Origin: Prevotella sp.
GTDB taxonomy: Bacteria > Bacteroidota > Bacteroidia > Bacteroidales > Bacteroidaceae
Direction: 5' to 3'
NCBI GenBank assembly: GCA_017462915.1
Contig: JAFTQG010000033.1
Coordinates: 1 to 47,545 of the forward strand
Length of the DNA stretch: 47,545 nucleotides
Part shown: piece after piece, positions 1-9,800 of the stretch
Layout of the letters: the number at the start of each line of letters is the position of its first letter
Numbering within the stretch: position 1 is the stretch's first letter
Position numbers and translations under genes: made by a program
Notes under the pieces: generated by a model
What the model was told of the DNA's origin: nothing
Seen by the model: only the letters and a program-made list of their open reading frames with translations
Databases searched by the model: none

Positions 1-1
1 C

Positions 2-316
2 CGCATGTCAAAGGAAGAGCTCAAGGCGTACTACCGTCATCTCGACAATATTGTCATCCTCAAGGACAATATCAATACAGAAAGGGAGGAAGGTAGAGCG
101 GAAGGACGTGCCGAGGGAAGAGCGGAAGGAAGAGCTGAAGGACGTGCGGAAGGAAGAGCAGAAGGACGTGCTGAGGGAAGAGCAGAAGGAAGAGTTGAAG
201 GCGAGAAAGAAGGAATAGCCAAGGCTATACGTATGATGAAACAGTCGGGAATGACAGATGAGCAGATAGCAACAATCATGAATCTGTCACCAGACTTTGT
301 CAAGAGCATACAATAA
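2..316 (+). CDS. Rpn-family recombination-promoting nuclease / PD-(D/E)XK transposase, C-terminal part
   Basis: This is the 3' end of a gene cut by the left window edge: the frame is open to base 2, and the first ATG at base 5 is probably internal. The visible part begins SKEELKAYYRHLDN, which matches the end of the nuclease core of Rpn-family proteins as I remember them. A charged (Glu-Gly-Arg-Ala)n stretch follows, then a short tail (EQIATIMNLSPDFVKSI) resembling the helix-turn-helix-like end common in this family. The catalytic PD-(D/E)XK residues would lie upstream and cannot be seen. Family proteins are DNA endonucleases that promote RecA-independent recombination; many Bacteroidota genomes carry several copies. 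The family call rests only on this C-terminal pattern. Confidence 0.65.
   Translation, partial: RMSKEELKAYYRHLDNIVILKDNINTEREEGRAEGRAEGRAEGRAEGRAEGRAEGRAEGRAEGRVEGEKEGIAKAIRMMKQSGMTDEQIATIMNLSPDFVKSIQ
87..202 (+). repeat. 12-bp tandem repeat inside the Rpn gene
   Basis: About nine units of 12 bp, each encoding Glu-Gly-Arg-Ala, with variants GAAGGACGTGCC, GAGGGAAGAGCG and GAAGGAAGAGCT. The units differ mostly at silent positions. Copy-number change would stay in frame and alter only the length of the charged linker. Confidence 0.85.
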
Positions 317-335
317 CAGAATAGAACTTACCACA

Positions 336-378
336 GAATAATCCACTGGTTTTTATATTGCAAACCAGTGGATTATTC
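336..378. terminator. Perfect 17-bp hairpin downstream of the Rpn gene
   Basis: Arms 336-352 and 362-378 are perfect inverted repeats (GAATAATCCACTGGTTT) around a 9-nt loop. There is no T-run directly after the stem, so it is only a probable terminator or 3'-end structure. A second short palindrome with the same TCCAGTGGA core lies at 404-420. Confidence 0.55.
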
Positions 379-428
379 ATTGTAAAGAGATAGTTTTTGT
401 TACACAATCCAGTGGATTGTAAAAATGA

Positions 429-790
429 TTTTACGGTTATTTTCGGTTATGCGGTTATGCGGTCATACGAATAACAGTTTCTATTTCTGCTATCCAAACC
501 ACTAAACAACGAAACGACAAAACCACTAACTACAGTTTTACGACCAACAGCTTCTATTCCGGCTATATCGGCTATTCCGGCTATTCCGGCTATCCAAGCA
601 ACCAAACAACTACAGTTCCGGTTAAGCGAGAGCAGAGCAGAGCCAAGCTGGCTTGAACTCTGCCGAACTTTTCGAGTAAGCGAGAACAGTAAAAAGCTTG
701 CTTTTATACTGTCGAGCGAGAGAAAAGTCAAGATTACTTAATCGGAAGGAATTTCGAGCGAAGCTCAAACGACAAAGCCACTAACTACGG
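429..790. repeat. Composite intergenic repeat, copy 1
   Basis: The stretch between the Rpn hairpin and the pyridoxal kinase gene holds no convincing gene. It contains TGCGGTTA octamers (about 445-465), a block of AAACCACTAAAC type, the linker ACGACCAACAGCTTCTATTC, repeated CCGGCTATT nonamers (about 555-600) and a second AACCAAACAAC block. The same modules recur in the same order in other gaps of this window. A less patterned part (about 620-760, with repeated GCGAGAG) follows. Confidence 0.7.
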
Positions 791-796
791 TTACCG

Positions 797-1627
797 TTAT
801 TCCGCAAGTCTTCCTATAAGATACGGCAGAGCCTTCTCAAACTTCACTCCATACCAATGGTCCTTGTCGTCTATGGTCTGACGTATCGTCTCCACGACAA
901 AGTCCGCAGCTATCGAAGCCGCCTCGACAACACTCTTGCCACGCATCATAGCACCGACAAACGACGATGAATAGACATCACCTGTACCGTGCATAGATAC
1001 ATCCATACGCTCCGTGAAATAATACTCTACCTTCTCACCGTCATAGCAGGCAACACCGAGTTTGCCTTCCTCGAGACTTACACCCGTCAGCACAACATTC
1101 TTCACACCGAAAGCCGCAAGTCCCTTAAGCACATCTTCTACAAAGTCCTGAGAATATCCACTCTCCACATACGGTCTGCCCAAGAGCAGGAGTGCCTCTG
1201 TCATATTCGGAAGGATGACATCCGCGCCCTCTATCAGCTTGCGCATCTCCATAGGGAAATCATCGTCAAAGCCAGCATACAGCTTTCCGTTGTCTCCCAT
1301 CACCGGGTCTATGATACGCAATGCGCCGGGACGAGCCACCTCATCCATTATCTGCATGATATGAGGTATCTGCGCCTTCGACACATATCCTGTATAGAAA
1401 GCATCAAAGTCAATGTTCTCCTTCTTCCACTGTGCGAGGATTGAAGGCATCTCGCCCGTCAAGTCACAGAAGGTCCAGGCAGAGAATCCTGCTGTATGAT
1501 TGGAGAGCACCGAGCTCGGCAATATTGCTGTTTCCACGCCACAGGCGGAAATGACAGGCAGCGCTACTGTCAGAGAGCACTGGCCTACACAGGAGATATC
1601 CTGAATCGTTAGTATCCTTTTATCCAT
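797..1627 (-). CDS. pdxY: Pyridoxal/pyridoxamine kinase (PdxY/PdxK type)
   Basis: This 276-residue cytoplasmic kinase of the ribokinase superfamily phosphorylates pyridoxal, pyridoxamine or pyridoxine in the vitamin B6 salvage route to pyridoxal 5'-phosphate. Near the N terminus is the family sequence SNHTAGFSAW (residues 42-51); DPVMGDNG is at 107-114, PNMTEA at 140-145, and the anion-hole and catalytic-base motif HGTGD at 213-217. Length is normal for the family. The ATG at 1627 gives the natural N terminus (MDKRILTIQDISCVGQ). It stands alone, with composite repeats on both sides, so it is probably monocistronic. Substrate preference between pyridoxal and pyridoxamine cannot be read from sequence. 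Confidence 0.9.
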   Translation of the reverse strand: MDKRILTIQDISCVGQCSLTVALPVISACGVETAILPSSVLSNHTAGFSAWTFCDLTGEMPSILAQWKKENIDFDAFYTGYVSKAQIPHIMQIMDEVARPGALRIIDPVMGDNGKLYAGFDDDFPMEMRKLIEGADVILPNMTEALLLLGRPYVESGYSQDFVEDVLKGLAAFGVKNVVLTGVSLEEGKLGVACYDGEKVEYYFTERMDVSMHGTGDVYSSSFVGAMMRGKSVVEAASIAADFVVETIRQTIDDKDHWYGVKFEKALPYLIGRLAE

Positions 1628-1639
1628 TTTGAATTATAT

Positions 1640-1915
1640 ATATGCGGTTATGCGGTTATGCGGTTGTGCGGTCATGCGGTTGTGCGGTGATGCGGTTGTA
1701 CGGTTATGCGGTTGTACGGTCATGCGGTTGTACGGTCATGCGGTTGTACGGTCATGCGGTTGTACGGTCATGCGGTTGTACGGTCATGCGGTTGTGCGGT
1801 TGTGCGGTTCTACTACCAACATCTGCTATTCCGGCTATCCACTATCACCAAATATCCAAACCACTAAACCACTAACTACGGTTGTACGGTCATGCGGTTG
1901 CACGGTTTTTATTAT
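1640..1915. repeat. Octamer and 16-bp tandem array with composite repeat, copy 2
   Basis: Bases 1642-1690 are octamers of the type TGCGGTTR. Bases 1691-1786 are six nearly identical 16-bp units (TGCGGTTGTACGGTCA), each built from two octamers. Then come three more octamers, the CCGGCTATCC core (about 1832-1842), AAACCACTAAACC (about 1857-1875) and further TACGGTCATGCGG units. It sits directly upstream of the pyridoxal kinase start codon. No promoter or gene is evident inside. Confidence 0.85.
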
Positions 1916-2400
1916 CGTTAGTGCTAACGCCATGATTAAGGTTGGTTCCTGTACCATTAAGGTTATGGCTGACCTTATGGTTATATGTTAACTCGCAAAA
2001 ACATGGAATGCAAAGTTATCCAAATATCTGCGTCCGTCCATGCCTTTGTTCCCAAAACGGAAAATAAAACACACATTACGGAAACAGCATGACAGGATAC
2101 AGGTAGCTTGGTTAAGGTCAAATAAAAGAATCTGCGTACTCCGCGTGCTTAATATCTCCCACAGATTCCGCAGATATCCACAGATATTATAGTTAAGGTC
2201 ACATGAAAAAATCTGTGGCTTCTGTGCAATCTGTGGGCGTAAATGTGGCACGCTGATTTCGCAGATTATGCAGATTCCATATACTCAGCGAGAGCAAGGT
2301 TACTGACATTTTCTGTATTGTAAATAGTGTTATTAGTTTTTCCAAAACAGAGGAAAATATAAAAAGCCATGCACCCCACACCATCCCACACCATACACAA
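1916..2400. repeat. Gene-free stretch with a reversed 'AATCTGCG' family repeat, copy A
   Basis: Bases 1925-1985 carry hexamer-like TTAAGGTTATGG sequence, the reverse of the CCATAACCTTAA tracts found near the ATPase genes. Bases 2110-2290 carry the reverse complement of the repeat seen at 10.3, 11.9, 12.3 and 13.8 kb, recognisable by GCGTGCTTAATATCTCCCAC and CCACAGATATTAT. No convincing gene is seen here. Confidence 0.7.
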
Positions 2401-2402
2401 AA

Positions 2403-2900
2403 TCAGCCAGCACCATATTTTTCTTTAAGATATGTGCCAACTATATTTATAATAGGTGCGTGTTTGCTCCGATAAAATGTGCGTGTGTATGACAAATACC
2501 CTTCCGGTCCGAAAATAACATCTTGTGTGAGAATATCAGCACGTTTATTGTATTTTATAAACCGTTGGAACAAGGCATCAAACAAACTCCACCTATATAG
2601 TTCCGGCGGTATATCTTTATGATTATTATCTAATTCGTCCAAGGAACAAATAAACGAAAATACAGCGTTAGGATGAAGCTCAAACTGTTCAAATAACCAT
2701 TTGTTCATAGCTGCAAAAGCTCCGTAATGGAGTGGTTCTCCCAGTTCTTTCTTTTCTATGTTTATGTCTACAATTTCAATATCCGTATATTCAATAGGAA
2801 TCTTTAATGTGTTGATTTTCTCATTGTTGTCATAAAAAACAAGGGCTACCATTAACTGATTGCCCTTGTTGTCTGAGAAAATATTTGATATACTTTCCAT
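2403..2900 (-). CDS. Hypothetical protein, AT-rich, second gene of a two-gene cassette
   Basis: I do not recognise this protein. From the ATG at 2900 it has 165 residues; a GTG at 2915 would add five and overlap the preceding gene, so I prefer 2900. It is acidic in its first half and contains a run of aromatic and charged residues (DIPPELYRWSLFDALFQRF, LSYTRTFYRSKHAP) with no signal peptide or membrane segment, so it is probably cytoplasmic and soluble. Base composition is clearly more AT-rich than in flanking housekeeping genes, suggesting acquisition by transfer. It is linked to the 42-codon gene at 2909-3037 and shares its promoter. A toxin, immunity or other accessory role is possible but unsupported. 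Confidence 0.65.
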   Translation of the reverse strand: MESISNIFSDNKGNQLMVALVFYDNNEKINTLKIPIEYTDIEIVDINIEKKELGEPLHYGAFAAMNKWLFEQFELHPNAVFSFICSLDELDNNHKDIPPELYRWSLFDALFQRFIKYNKRADILTQDVIFGPEGYLSYTRTFYRSKHAPIINIVGTYLKEKYGAG

Positions 2901-2908
2901 AAATTGAT

Positions 2909-3037
2909 TCAACACTTTTTAAATTTTTCTCGCAGTTGCTTCATGTGCTCCTTCTTCTGCTGATGTGCTTTCTCTATGAATGCCGTCAATGTCGCAGAAG
3001 GGTTTGGAATTCTTATTACATTTGTTGATTCCATCAT
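2909..3037 (-). CDS. Small hypothetical protein (42 residues), first gene of the cassette
   Basis: A short frame starting at tandem ATG codons (3037 and 3034) and ending with TGA at 2909-2911, nine bases before the preferred start of the 165-residue gene. The product begins MMESTNVIRIPNPSATLTAF and ends in a Lys/Arg-rich helix (KKEHMKQLREKFKK). It is preceded by a well-formed promoter, which is the main reason to accept it. The basic amphipathic C-terminal half would suit a nucleic-acid-binding or partner-binding peptide, as in small antitoxins, but there is no homology I can name. Confidence 0.6.
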   Translation of the reverse strand: MMESTNVIRIPNPSATLTAFIEKAHQQKKEHMKQLREKFKKC

Positions 3038-3070
3038 AGTAGGTTTGTTTTGGATATTATTTTACGGATG

Positions 3071-3102
3071 CAAAGATAAGATAAATTTCTGATTCCAGCA
3101 AA
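3071..3102 (-). promoter_or_regulatory. Bacteroidota promoter of the two-gene cassette
   Basis: On the minus strand TTTG (3102-3099), exactly 20 bp, then TATCTTTG (3078-3071). This fits the -33/-7 consensus of the major Bacteroidota sigma factor. It lies 34 bp before the first ATG. Confidence 0.8.
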
Positions 3103-3543
3103 TTTACATGATAAATATCACGTATTTTTCTTTAGATTTAACCGATTTAACCGAAGTACCTATAAACGTAACTGTTCAGCAACAGTGATTCCTGCTCTCT
3201 TTCCATGCCAAAAAATCGGCTACAATTTTATTTCCATACTTATGGTTTTGTGGCAAAATTACAGATTTTTCTATGAAAAAAAGTGGTATATCCCACTTTT
3301 TTAAAATATTTATTAGCAAGTGGTTATGACATCAGCAACTATACTATTTTCTTGTGAAAGCGCAAGCAGCCCTAAGTTCAACCTGGCGTCTGACATGCCT
3401 ATATAAAGTTGGTTTAGAGATATCATTTCATGTCCGACATCCCTCTAATGAAGTGCAAACTCCACATTATCTGAACAGTAAAAAAGACGGAGTAGATACA
3501 TAGAGAACTTTTCATAGACTGATTTCATTGTATCAACATGCAC
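3103..3543. other. Gene-free AT-rich interval
   Basis: I see no gene or clear structure in this stretch between the cassette promoter and the terminator at 3544. It is AT-rich like the cassette beside it, including a run near 3275-3310 (AAAAAAGTGGTATATCCC and the partly mirrored CCCACTTTTTTAAA). It may be a decayed accessory region. Confidence 0.4.
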
Positions 3544-3601
3544 AAAAAAAAAGCGTCCGATGAATGCTGAGGCAAAGAAAGCCTTACATCCATCGGACGC
3601 T
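3544..3601 (-). terminator. Rho-independent terminator of the GH105-like gene unit
   Basis: Minus-strand stem AGCGTCCGATG (3601-3591) pairs with CATCGGACGCT (3562-3552), followed by an unbroken T-run (A-run 3544-3552 on the plus strand). The loop contains a small second stem. It ends the transcription unit that starts near 10,150. Confidence 0.85.
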
Positions 3602-3669
3602 CCATGCTATAGTCTTATTCCTGCATCATCACATACATATTAATATATCCTGATGATGCCTGGAACAAA

Positions 3670-3879
3670 TCAATCCATATTGAAATCGAAATCATCACTC
3701 CATGGGAAACCACCTTTTGAAGACCCTGGAACCTCTTCGCCTGATCCTGTTTCCATTCCTCCGCCTGGATTGGCTCCGCTATCAGGGGTTTTCTCTGTAT
3801 CCAATTGTGACACATCCATCAGAGGAGTCTTTTCCATATACATGATTTCACATGCAGGTTTCATATATGTCTTTCTCAT
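3670..3879 (-). CDS. Small acidic peptide (69 residues) following the secreted GH105-like protein
   Basis: The gene starts 14 bp after the stop of the large secreted protein and lies before a strong terminator, so it is almost certainly cotranscribed. The peptide begins MRKTYMKPACEIMYMEKTPL and continues with a Gly/Ser/Glu-rich acidic tail ending DFDFNMD. It has no clear signal peptide. Short proteins with this kind of start (M-K/R-K-T-Y-x-x-P) are common in Prevotella and Bacteroides as uncharacterised genes, in my memory. A peptide signal, a RiPP-like precursor or a chaperone for the secreted neighbour are all conceivable; none is shown. The alternative is a non-functional short frame, but position and terminator argue for translation. 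Confidence 0.65.
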   Translation of the reverse strand: MRKTYMKPACEIMYMEKTPLMDVSQLDTEKTPDSGANPGGGMETGSGEEVPGSSKGGFPWSDDFDFNMD

Positions 3880-3893
3880 AATGTCTTGTTTTT

Positions 3894-6800
3894 TTATTTT
3901 ACTACTATCTTCTGGCCATTCACGACATATATGCCAGCAGGCAGATTGTCTGCGGTGTCCGCCACCTTCTGTCCGCTAAGGTTATATACACCTTTCAGCC
4001 CTAATGTCATTACAGCATCTGGAGAAAGCTCTGCTATACTTATCTCTGTAGCCGTGCCGTTGTCAGGATTGTCCTCTACACCTGAGTATGTTAATATCAC
4101 TGATTTTGCAGGTGTGACTTGAGGGTCAGCAGTAGTCATATATGCACGGTAGCCCTTGCAGTACGATGCCCCCTTGGAGACATAGAACTTACCATTACTG
4201 TCGCTCAGGAATACATCTCCTTCCTTGAGATTTACACTAAATGGATACTTATCTGTAGCCTTTGGAGTACAGTATTTTTCAACACCTTTCAGGATGTACG
4301 GACCTGGCTTGCCGAAAGTCAGCTGTTCTGCTGCTTGGGTTATATGCTTGACAGGGACATTGAATGATGTAAGGACAAGAGCACCGTCCGTTTCTACAAT
4401 TGTACTTGCGTCCGTTGTCCCGTTAGAATAGTTGTTGCCATCTGCATCTTTAAGAGTAGGCTTGATAAGATAAGGATAGCCTGGCAATACATTCTGTATC
4501 TCGTGATATATAAAATGCAGTCTGACAGCACTACCGTTCATCTCGCTGCTCTTAAGCAGGAGAAGCTCAGTACCCACTCCGAATACCTCCTCGACTTTCT
4601 TCTGTGTCATATTGAAAGGCAAAGTGAGAGTAGTCCACTGGCCCTGCTTGAAGTCACGCTGTACGGTGATGGTCTTGAACTGCGGAGCCTGAACTCCCTC
4701 GACATTCACACCGTCAATCTTAGTTCCATCCGCTTTTGTCACAGTGAATGTATGCTTCTTAATCTTCGGGAGTTCTTTGCCACCGAAAGTAGGCATTTGA
4801 GAATTACCGTCATAATATTCCCCAGTTTCGGTTGCTTTAACAGTCGGATATGCCACTTGATCATTAAGTTCAAGCGTTGCGGTAGGCTGTGCGGTATCAG
4901 GATCCGGCGTGAAATTGGCTCCGCAGAATCCCATCTTGGAGAAGTTGGAGAAGAAGTAGTATGTCTCGTGACCTGTAACGTGGAAGGTGTACTTGACGAT
5001 ACACTTCTGCACTGCAAGGAACGAGCCGTCGTGCAACATCACAATCTTCTGATGACCGCGAGGACCGCCTGCCCATGCTTCGACTATGTCTTTTTGTTCA
5101 CCATCGGTCAAGCGGCCACCCTTGAACTCCGGCCACAGTGCTACATTATCGCTAAAAGGATCCTGTCCTTTTTCTTTCTGGTTACAATAGAGTTTGTTTC
5201 CGGTCACAGGATTTGTCGCGGTAACATCCCGCTTTGTGTCTACCGACCATTTCGTAGCGAACTGTGAGAGTGTAAGTCCACGCTGATTGACAACTTGGAA
5301 CGAGTGAGGACGGAATTCACCCAGCTTTATGTCACCTTTGTTAAAGGTATGATCAATAGTATATTCTTTTTGCACTACATCATCTAATTCATGTACATAG
5401 GTATGAGGATTGCTCGATTTCTTATTCCAAGTGTTCCATGCACCATTCTGGACGACGAACACGCTCAGCGTACCGTTCATCATCGGCTCGAATGTCATGT
5501 ATGCTCCACGTACAGGCAATGTAAACGGATAGGTCACTGTGATGTTGTTCGGGTCATGCAGATTGTTATCGTTATCTGACGGGGCCTTGAACCATCCGTA
5601 ACGAGTCTTTTTGTAATGCTTTTCAGCAGACATGGACTCATTGCAGGCGTCATTATTTCCTGGGAAGCCGGCTGTAAAGCCGTCTATGCCGATCACGCCG
5701 CTGCTTTCAAGGCTTCCCCAACCGTCGGTGACATAATCTTCATCACTGGCACTTGTCCAGTTACTGCCTTGGCATACAGACGGCTTGATATACTTACCTT
5801 TATTGTATTTCCAGCCGCCGAATTTCATTCTTACAAGGGTTTTGCCATCCTTATCTGTAATATATCTGAACGCATTTAGCGTAGGCGGGGTATTCTTATC
5901 TGCGTCGGTTACATTATATGTATATCCGTCCCTTATATAGACTGCACATCTGGTCTCTGCGGCTTCATAATCTTCGTTTCCAGCAAACGTGGCATAGATA
6001 TATGCTCTACCAAGAGAGTTGCCTACAAGAGTGATGGTTCCGTTGTATTTGTCTACTGTAGCCACCGACGGCATATCGCTTTCGTATGTTATGCCAGAAG
6101 GAAGAGATGTGAGTTCTTTGTCTGTGGCATTGCCTTTTGAGTCTGCAATATAAGCATGGAGGACGAGAGTATTTGCAGTAAACTCTTTTGACGGATTTGC
6201 AAGCTTATCCCAGAACCATTCTGCATTCGCTTTCCGTTCTGCAGTGGCATCCTTAGAATTATCATTCAGCACATACTTCAGAACAATAGTCTGCTTCTTC
6301 AACTTTACGGTAATCTTGTAGGTAGTGGTAGAAGTCCCGTCTGCAGAGGTGACAATGACGGTACATGTCACAGTGGAACCAATAGATGCTGGAGCTGTCA
6401 CTGTTACTATGGTCTTATCATCTGAAACAGTGCCTCCGTCACACACAACCGTTGCACCTGACGCTGTCGACAGAGTGATGCCCAAGTTGGTGTTCTTCTT
6501 CTCCGCGCCGACCTCTATTGTCGCTTCATACGTGTTCTCTGCACCTTCCACTTTCGTGAATGTCAGGTCAGAACTTTCATACTTGAATGTAGCATTAGAG
6601 TTTGACTCCACGGTTTTGTCTTCACCGTATATAATTATATTTTTAACCCAGGCATTATCTCCAGAAGCCTTTAGGTACAATACTTGTTCGCCTGTCACAG
6701 ACGGGTCGAAAGTAACAGTCTGATATTCATAGCTACCACCTTTGACAAGAGTAAATGTCTTAGAAATGTCTGTACCTGTAATAGAGACTGTGGCATCTTG

Positions 6801-9800
6801 TGAAGAGCTTGAACTCTTTGCCTCAAACTTTATCGCAGTCATGGTAACCCCTGACGGTATAGTCAATTTCAAGCGATAGCCATCAGAAGTTCCCACCCTT
6901 ACAGCGGAATTGTTGTCTTCCAATTGAAGACTACCGTCGGTACGTTCTATTGTTATAGTATTTTTTTCTGTATTGACCCAAGATTTGTCGTTTTTATTTT
7001 CACTTGGTTTTTCGAATGTCGCTATAACATCACCCTCTATTGGTGTTTCCGCAGATGGTGTGAAAGCGAAGCCGTAGAAGTTTGCCTTTGAGCCATCGAC
7101 ATATACATAATATGTCTTGTTTGCAGCTACATTGAAAGTCACATCGCCTGTATAGCTCGCTGCACTTGCCGAACCGGTTATCACATTACCGTCCTTGTCT
7201 TTTGCTTCTATGGGTGTGGCGTCGCTTTCAACAACATATAGCCGTTTATTTGCTCCTATTGATATATTCACGGCAAGGCTACCGTCCTTTGCAGGAACAA
7301 ACTTATAATATGTTCCTAAAGTCGGTACCTCATCTTTGCTTGGCTTCGGACCATTCTGACCTGAGGTGTATCCATTGTTCGTGCCAGCCTTCTTCCAGAA
7401 CCCATCATTACCGAAGGTCATGGTGATGTCCTTTAAGGCTATAGTCATGCCGTCGCTGACGACAGTTTCTGATGATGTCGGGAATGTGTATGCATTAACA
7501 GTATTGTCTGTGACATTATCACCGATTGCGATATTGATGTCCACACTGCCAGAGGCATATCCACCAGCAGCAGCTTGCGATAGGGTTATCGCGCCGTTCT
7601 TTACTGCTGTCAATGTCGTACCATCAGCACTTAGAGTTGCAGCATCTCCAGCGGAGATTCTATATGCACCAGCGCTTGCAGACGTCACCAGTTCAGACAA
7701 TGCTATTGTACCACCTGCTGCAGGTGTCCAAGCATTGGAGTTCTTGACATAGTTAGATGTTTCGTCGGCTCTTGTTCCTAATATATGGAGGTCGGGATCA
7801 ATAAGGTCTCCAGAAGAAGCGCTTTCCAATTTCATGCACAGGAATGCATATCCCACATTCTTGTCCGCATTTAATGTGTATTCGCCAGATGTCAATGCCG
7901 AGAATTCAACAACATTATTTTCAAGTCCCTTCTGTTCTACCGTTGCGCTCTCCCTCTTCAAAGTGAATATTCTGCCAGAACCATTTGCTATAACATAAAG
8001 AGTTCCTTTGTCACCCTCATTTATTTTAAAAGTAATGTCCGGATTAGCATTTCCGGCACGTCTCGTAACACTATATGATGTGCCATCAATGGTACAGCTA
8101 CCTGTAAAAGAACTACCACCAGTAAGAGCTGTACTAAAAGTGAAAAATGTTGTATTTGTAAAACCTGCCTCTTTTGAATCGGTTGGCTCATAGAACCATC
8201 TTTCATACTTAACTCCACCCTCCGTTTCTGCTGTGACAGTCACGTTAGTTTCAGATGATGTCAAAGTATACGCTGCTGCTCTTGCTGCAATGCGTCCTTT
8301 AGCTGAGGAAGAGGTTGCAGGGACAGTGATTGCGCAATAATATATGCCATCATTTGTAGGTGTGTATGTTGCACTTTGAGCACCAGAAATTGCACCATTG
8401 GTCTTCTCATACCATTGGTATGTTTCATTACCGTTGCCATTCACTGCAACTTCAAGGGCAGTCTTGCCGTCAAGTTTGCACTCAGGGTGGAGGTCGAGAG
8501 TGAGGAGCACAGGTTTTTCATTTTCTGGCAGACGCTCATACTCCGTTGCCGCGAGGATGAATGCGCCGAGCACCTTGCCTTCTGTGTATTTTCCATCTGT
8601 AACGGTATTAGGATAAGAAGACGGCACTGGAGTAGGGGTAACGTCATACCCTTGCAGATAGTAGGCATTTGAACCATCACGGAATTTATTTGTACCAACG
8701 GCAGTTGTACCCAGTCCAGCAGAGCGACTGCATCCTACGAGTTCTACGGTACCGTCTTCCTTTTGTTTCATGAACTGATTTACAAGACCTTCGTATGCAT
8801 TCTTGGCTATAGCGGTGTATTCTGCATTCTTGTCGCCAAAGAGTTTAAGACGTGCGCCTTTAAGATATGCGGCAGTGAATATTGCAGTGCATGATGATTC
8901 GAGATAGTTGGAGACAGCTGTCACCTCTTTCCCATTATAGTATTGTGCAGAGTAAGTCCCGTCTTTTGCCAGAAGCTGATACCAGCATCCTGTTGTTTTA
9001 TCCTGACGTGCAGCTATGCCTGCGGCAAGCTCATCAAGATAGCCTTTCAGAATAGCATAATTTTTATTATCTGTAGGCATCTGCTCCAGCACATCGACGA
9101 GAGCGAGGAAATACCATCCTTCGGCGCGTCCCCAGAAAGCGGCAGAGTGTCCGCCAGCTGACAGACCTGTCCAATTACTCGTATCAGTCCCACGAGTAGT
9201 CCAAATCTCGGCATCGTCAGCCCAAGTGCTGTTTGCTACGGAAGAGAAAGCGTGGTAGAGGAGTTTCTCTTTATCGTCCCAGCACTGTTCCCATACGATA
9301 GTAAACTGCTTGGCGATGAGATCCCAGTCACCATCTATGGTTCCTGTTATAGGGCTGTATCCGTTTTTTATCAGCTGTGCGAGCAGTGCCGGTCCCATAT
9401 ACTGACCGTCAAGCCACATCTGGCTTTGATAATTGCTTTTATGATACCATCCGCCAGAGACGTCTTTGTCGTTCAGGGTTGTGCCTGATGGGAAAGAGTA
9501 TCCTTTGTTATGGGCTACCAAGCCTTCCTGTGCATTTTGCAACTGAGTCTGTGCCTTAGTTGCCATATCGCCAGCAATCGAGCTGAAGTTTCCGTTTGCC
9601 AGAGCATACAGGCCGAAGAACATCTTTGCGGCATTAAGGTCATCAAGGCTTCCGCCTGCATTTGTTATGTTTATGCCATTACCTTCATTGTCTTTATAGT
9701 TTGCATAACTCATAACACTCTTAAACCAAGGCTTTGACCAGTCATAGTCCTGATAGAGGATTGCCGCCTCTACCGCAGCCTTAGCCACAAGTCCTGCGAC

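Noticed and set aside
1629-1991. Long frames in the 1640-1915 repeat array
   Set aside because: Cys/Gly/Val/Arg-only products follow from octamer repetition in an array with no stop codon; there is no start signal or non-repeat coding part.
4503-5267. A plus-strand frame of 254 codons inside the giant secreted protein gene
   Set aside because: Antisense to a gene with clear domains, and without promoter or ribosome site.
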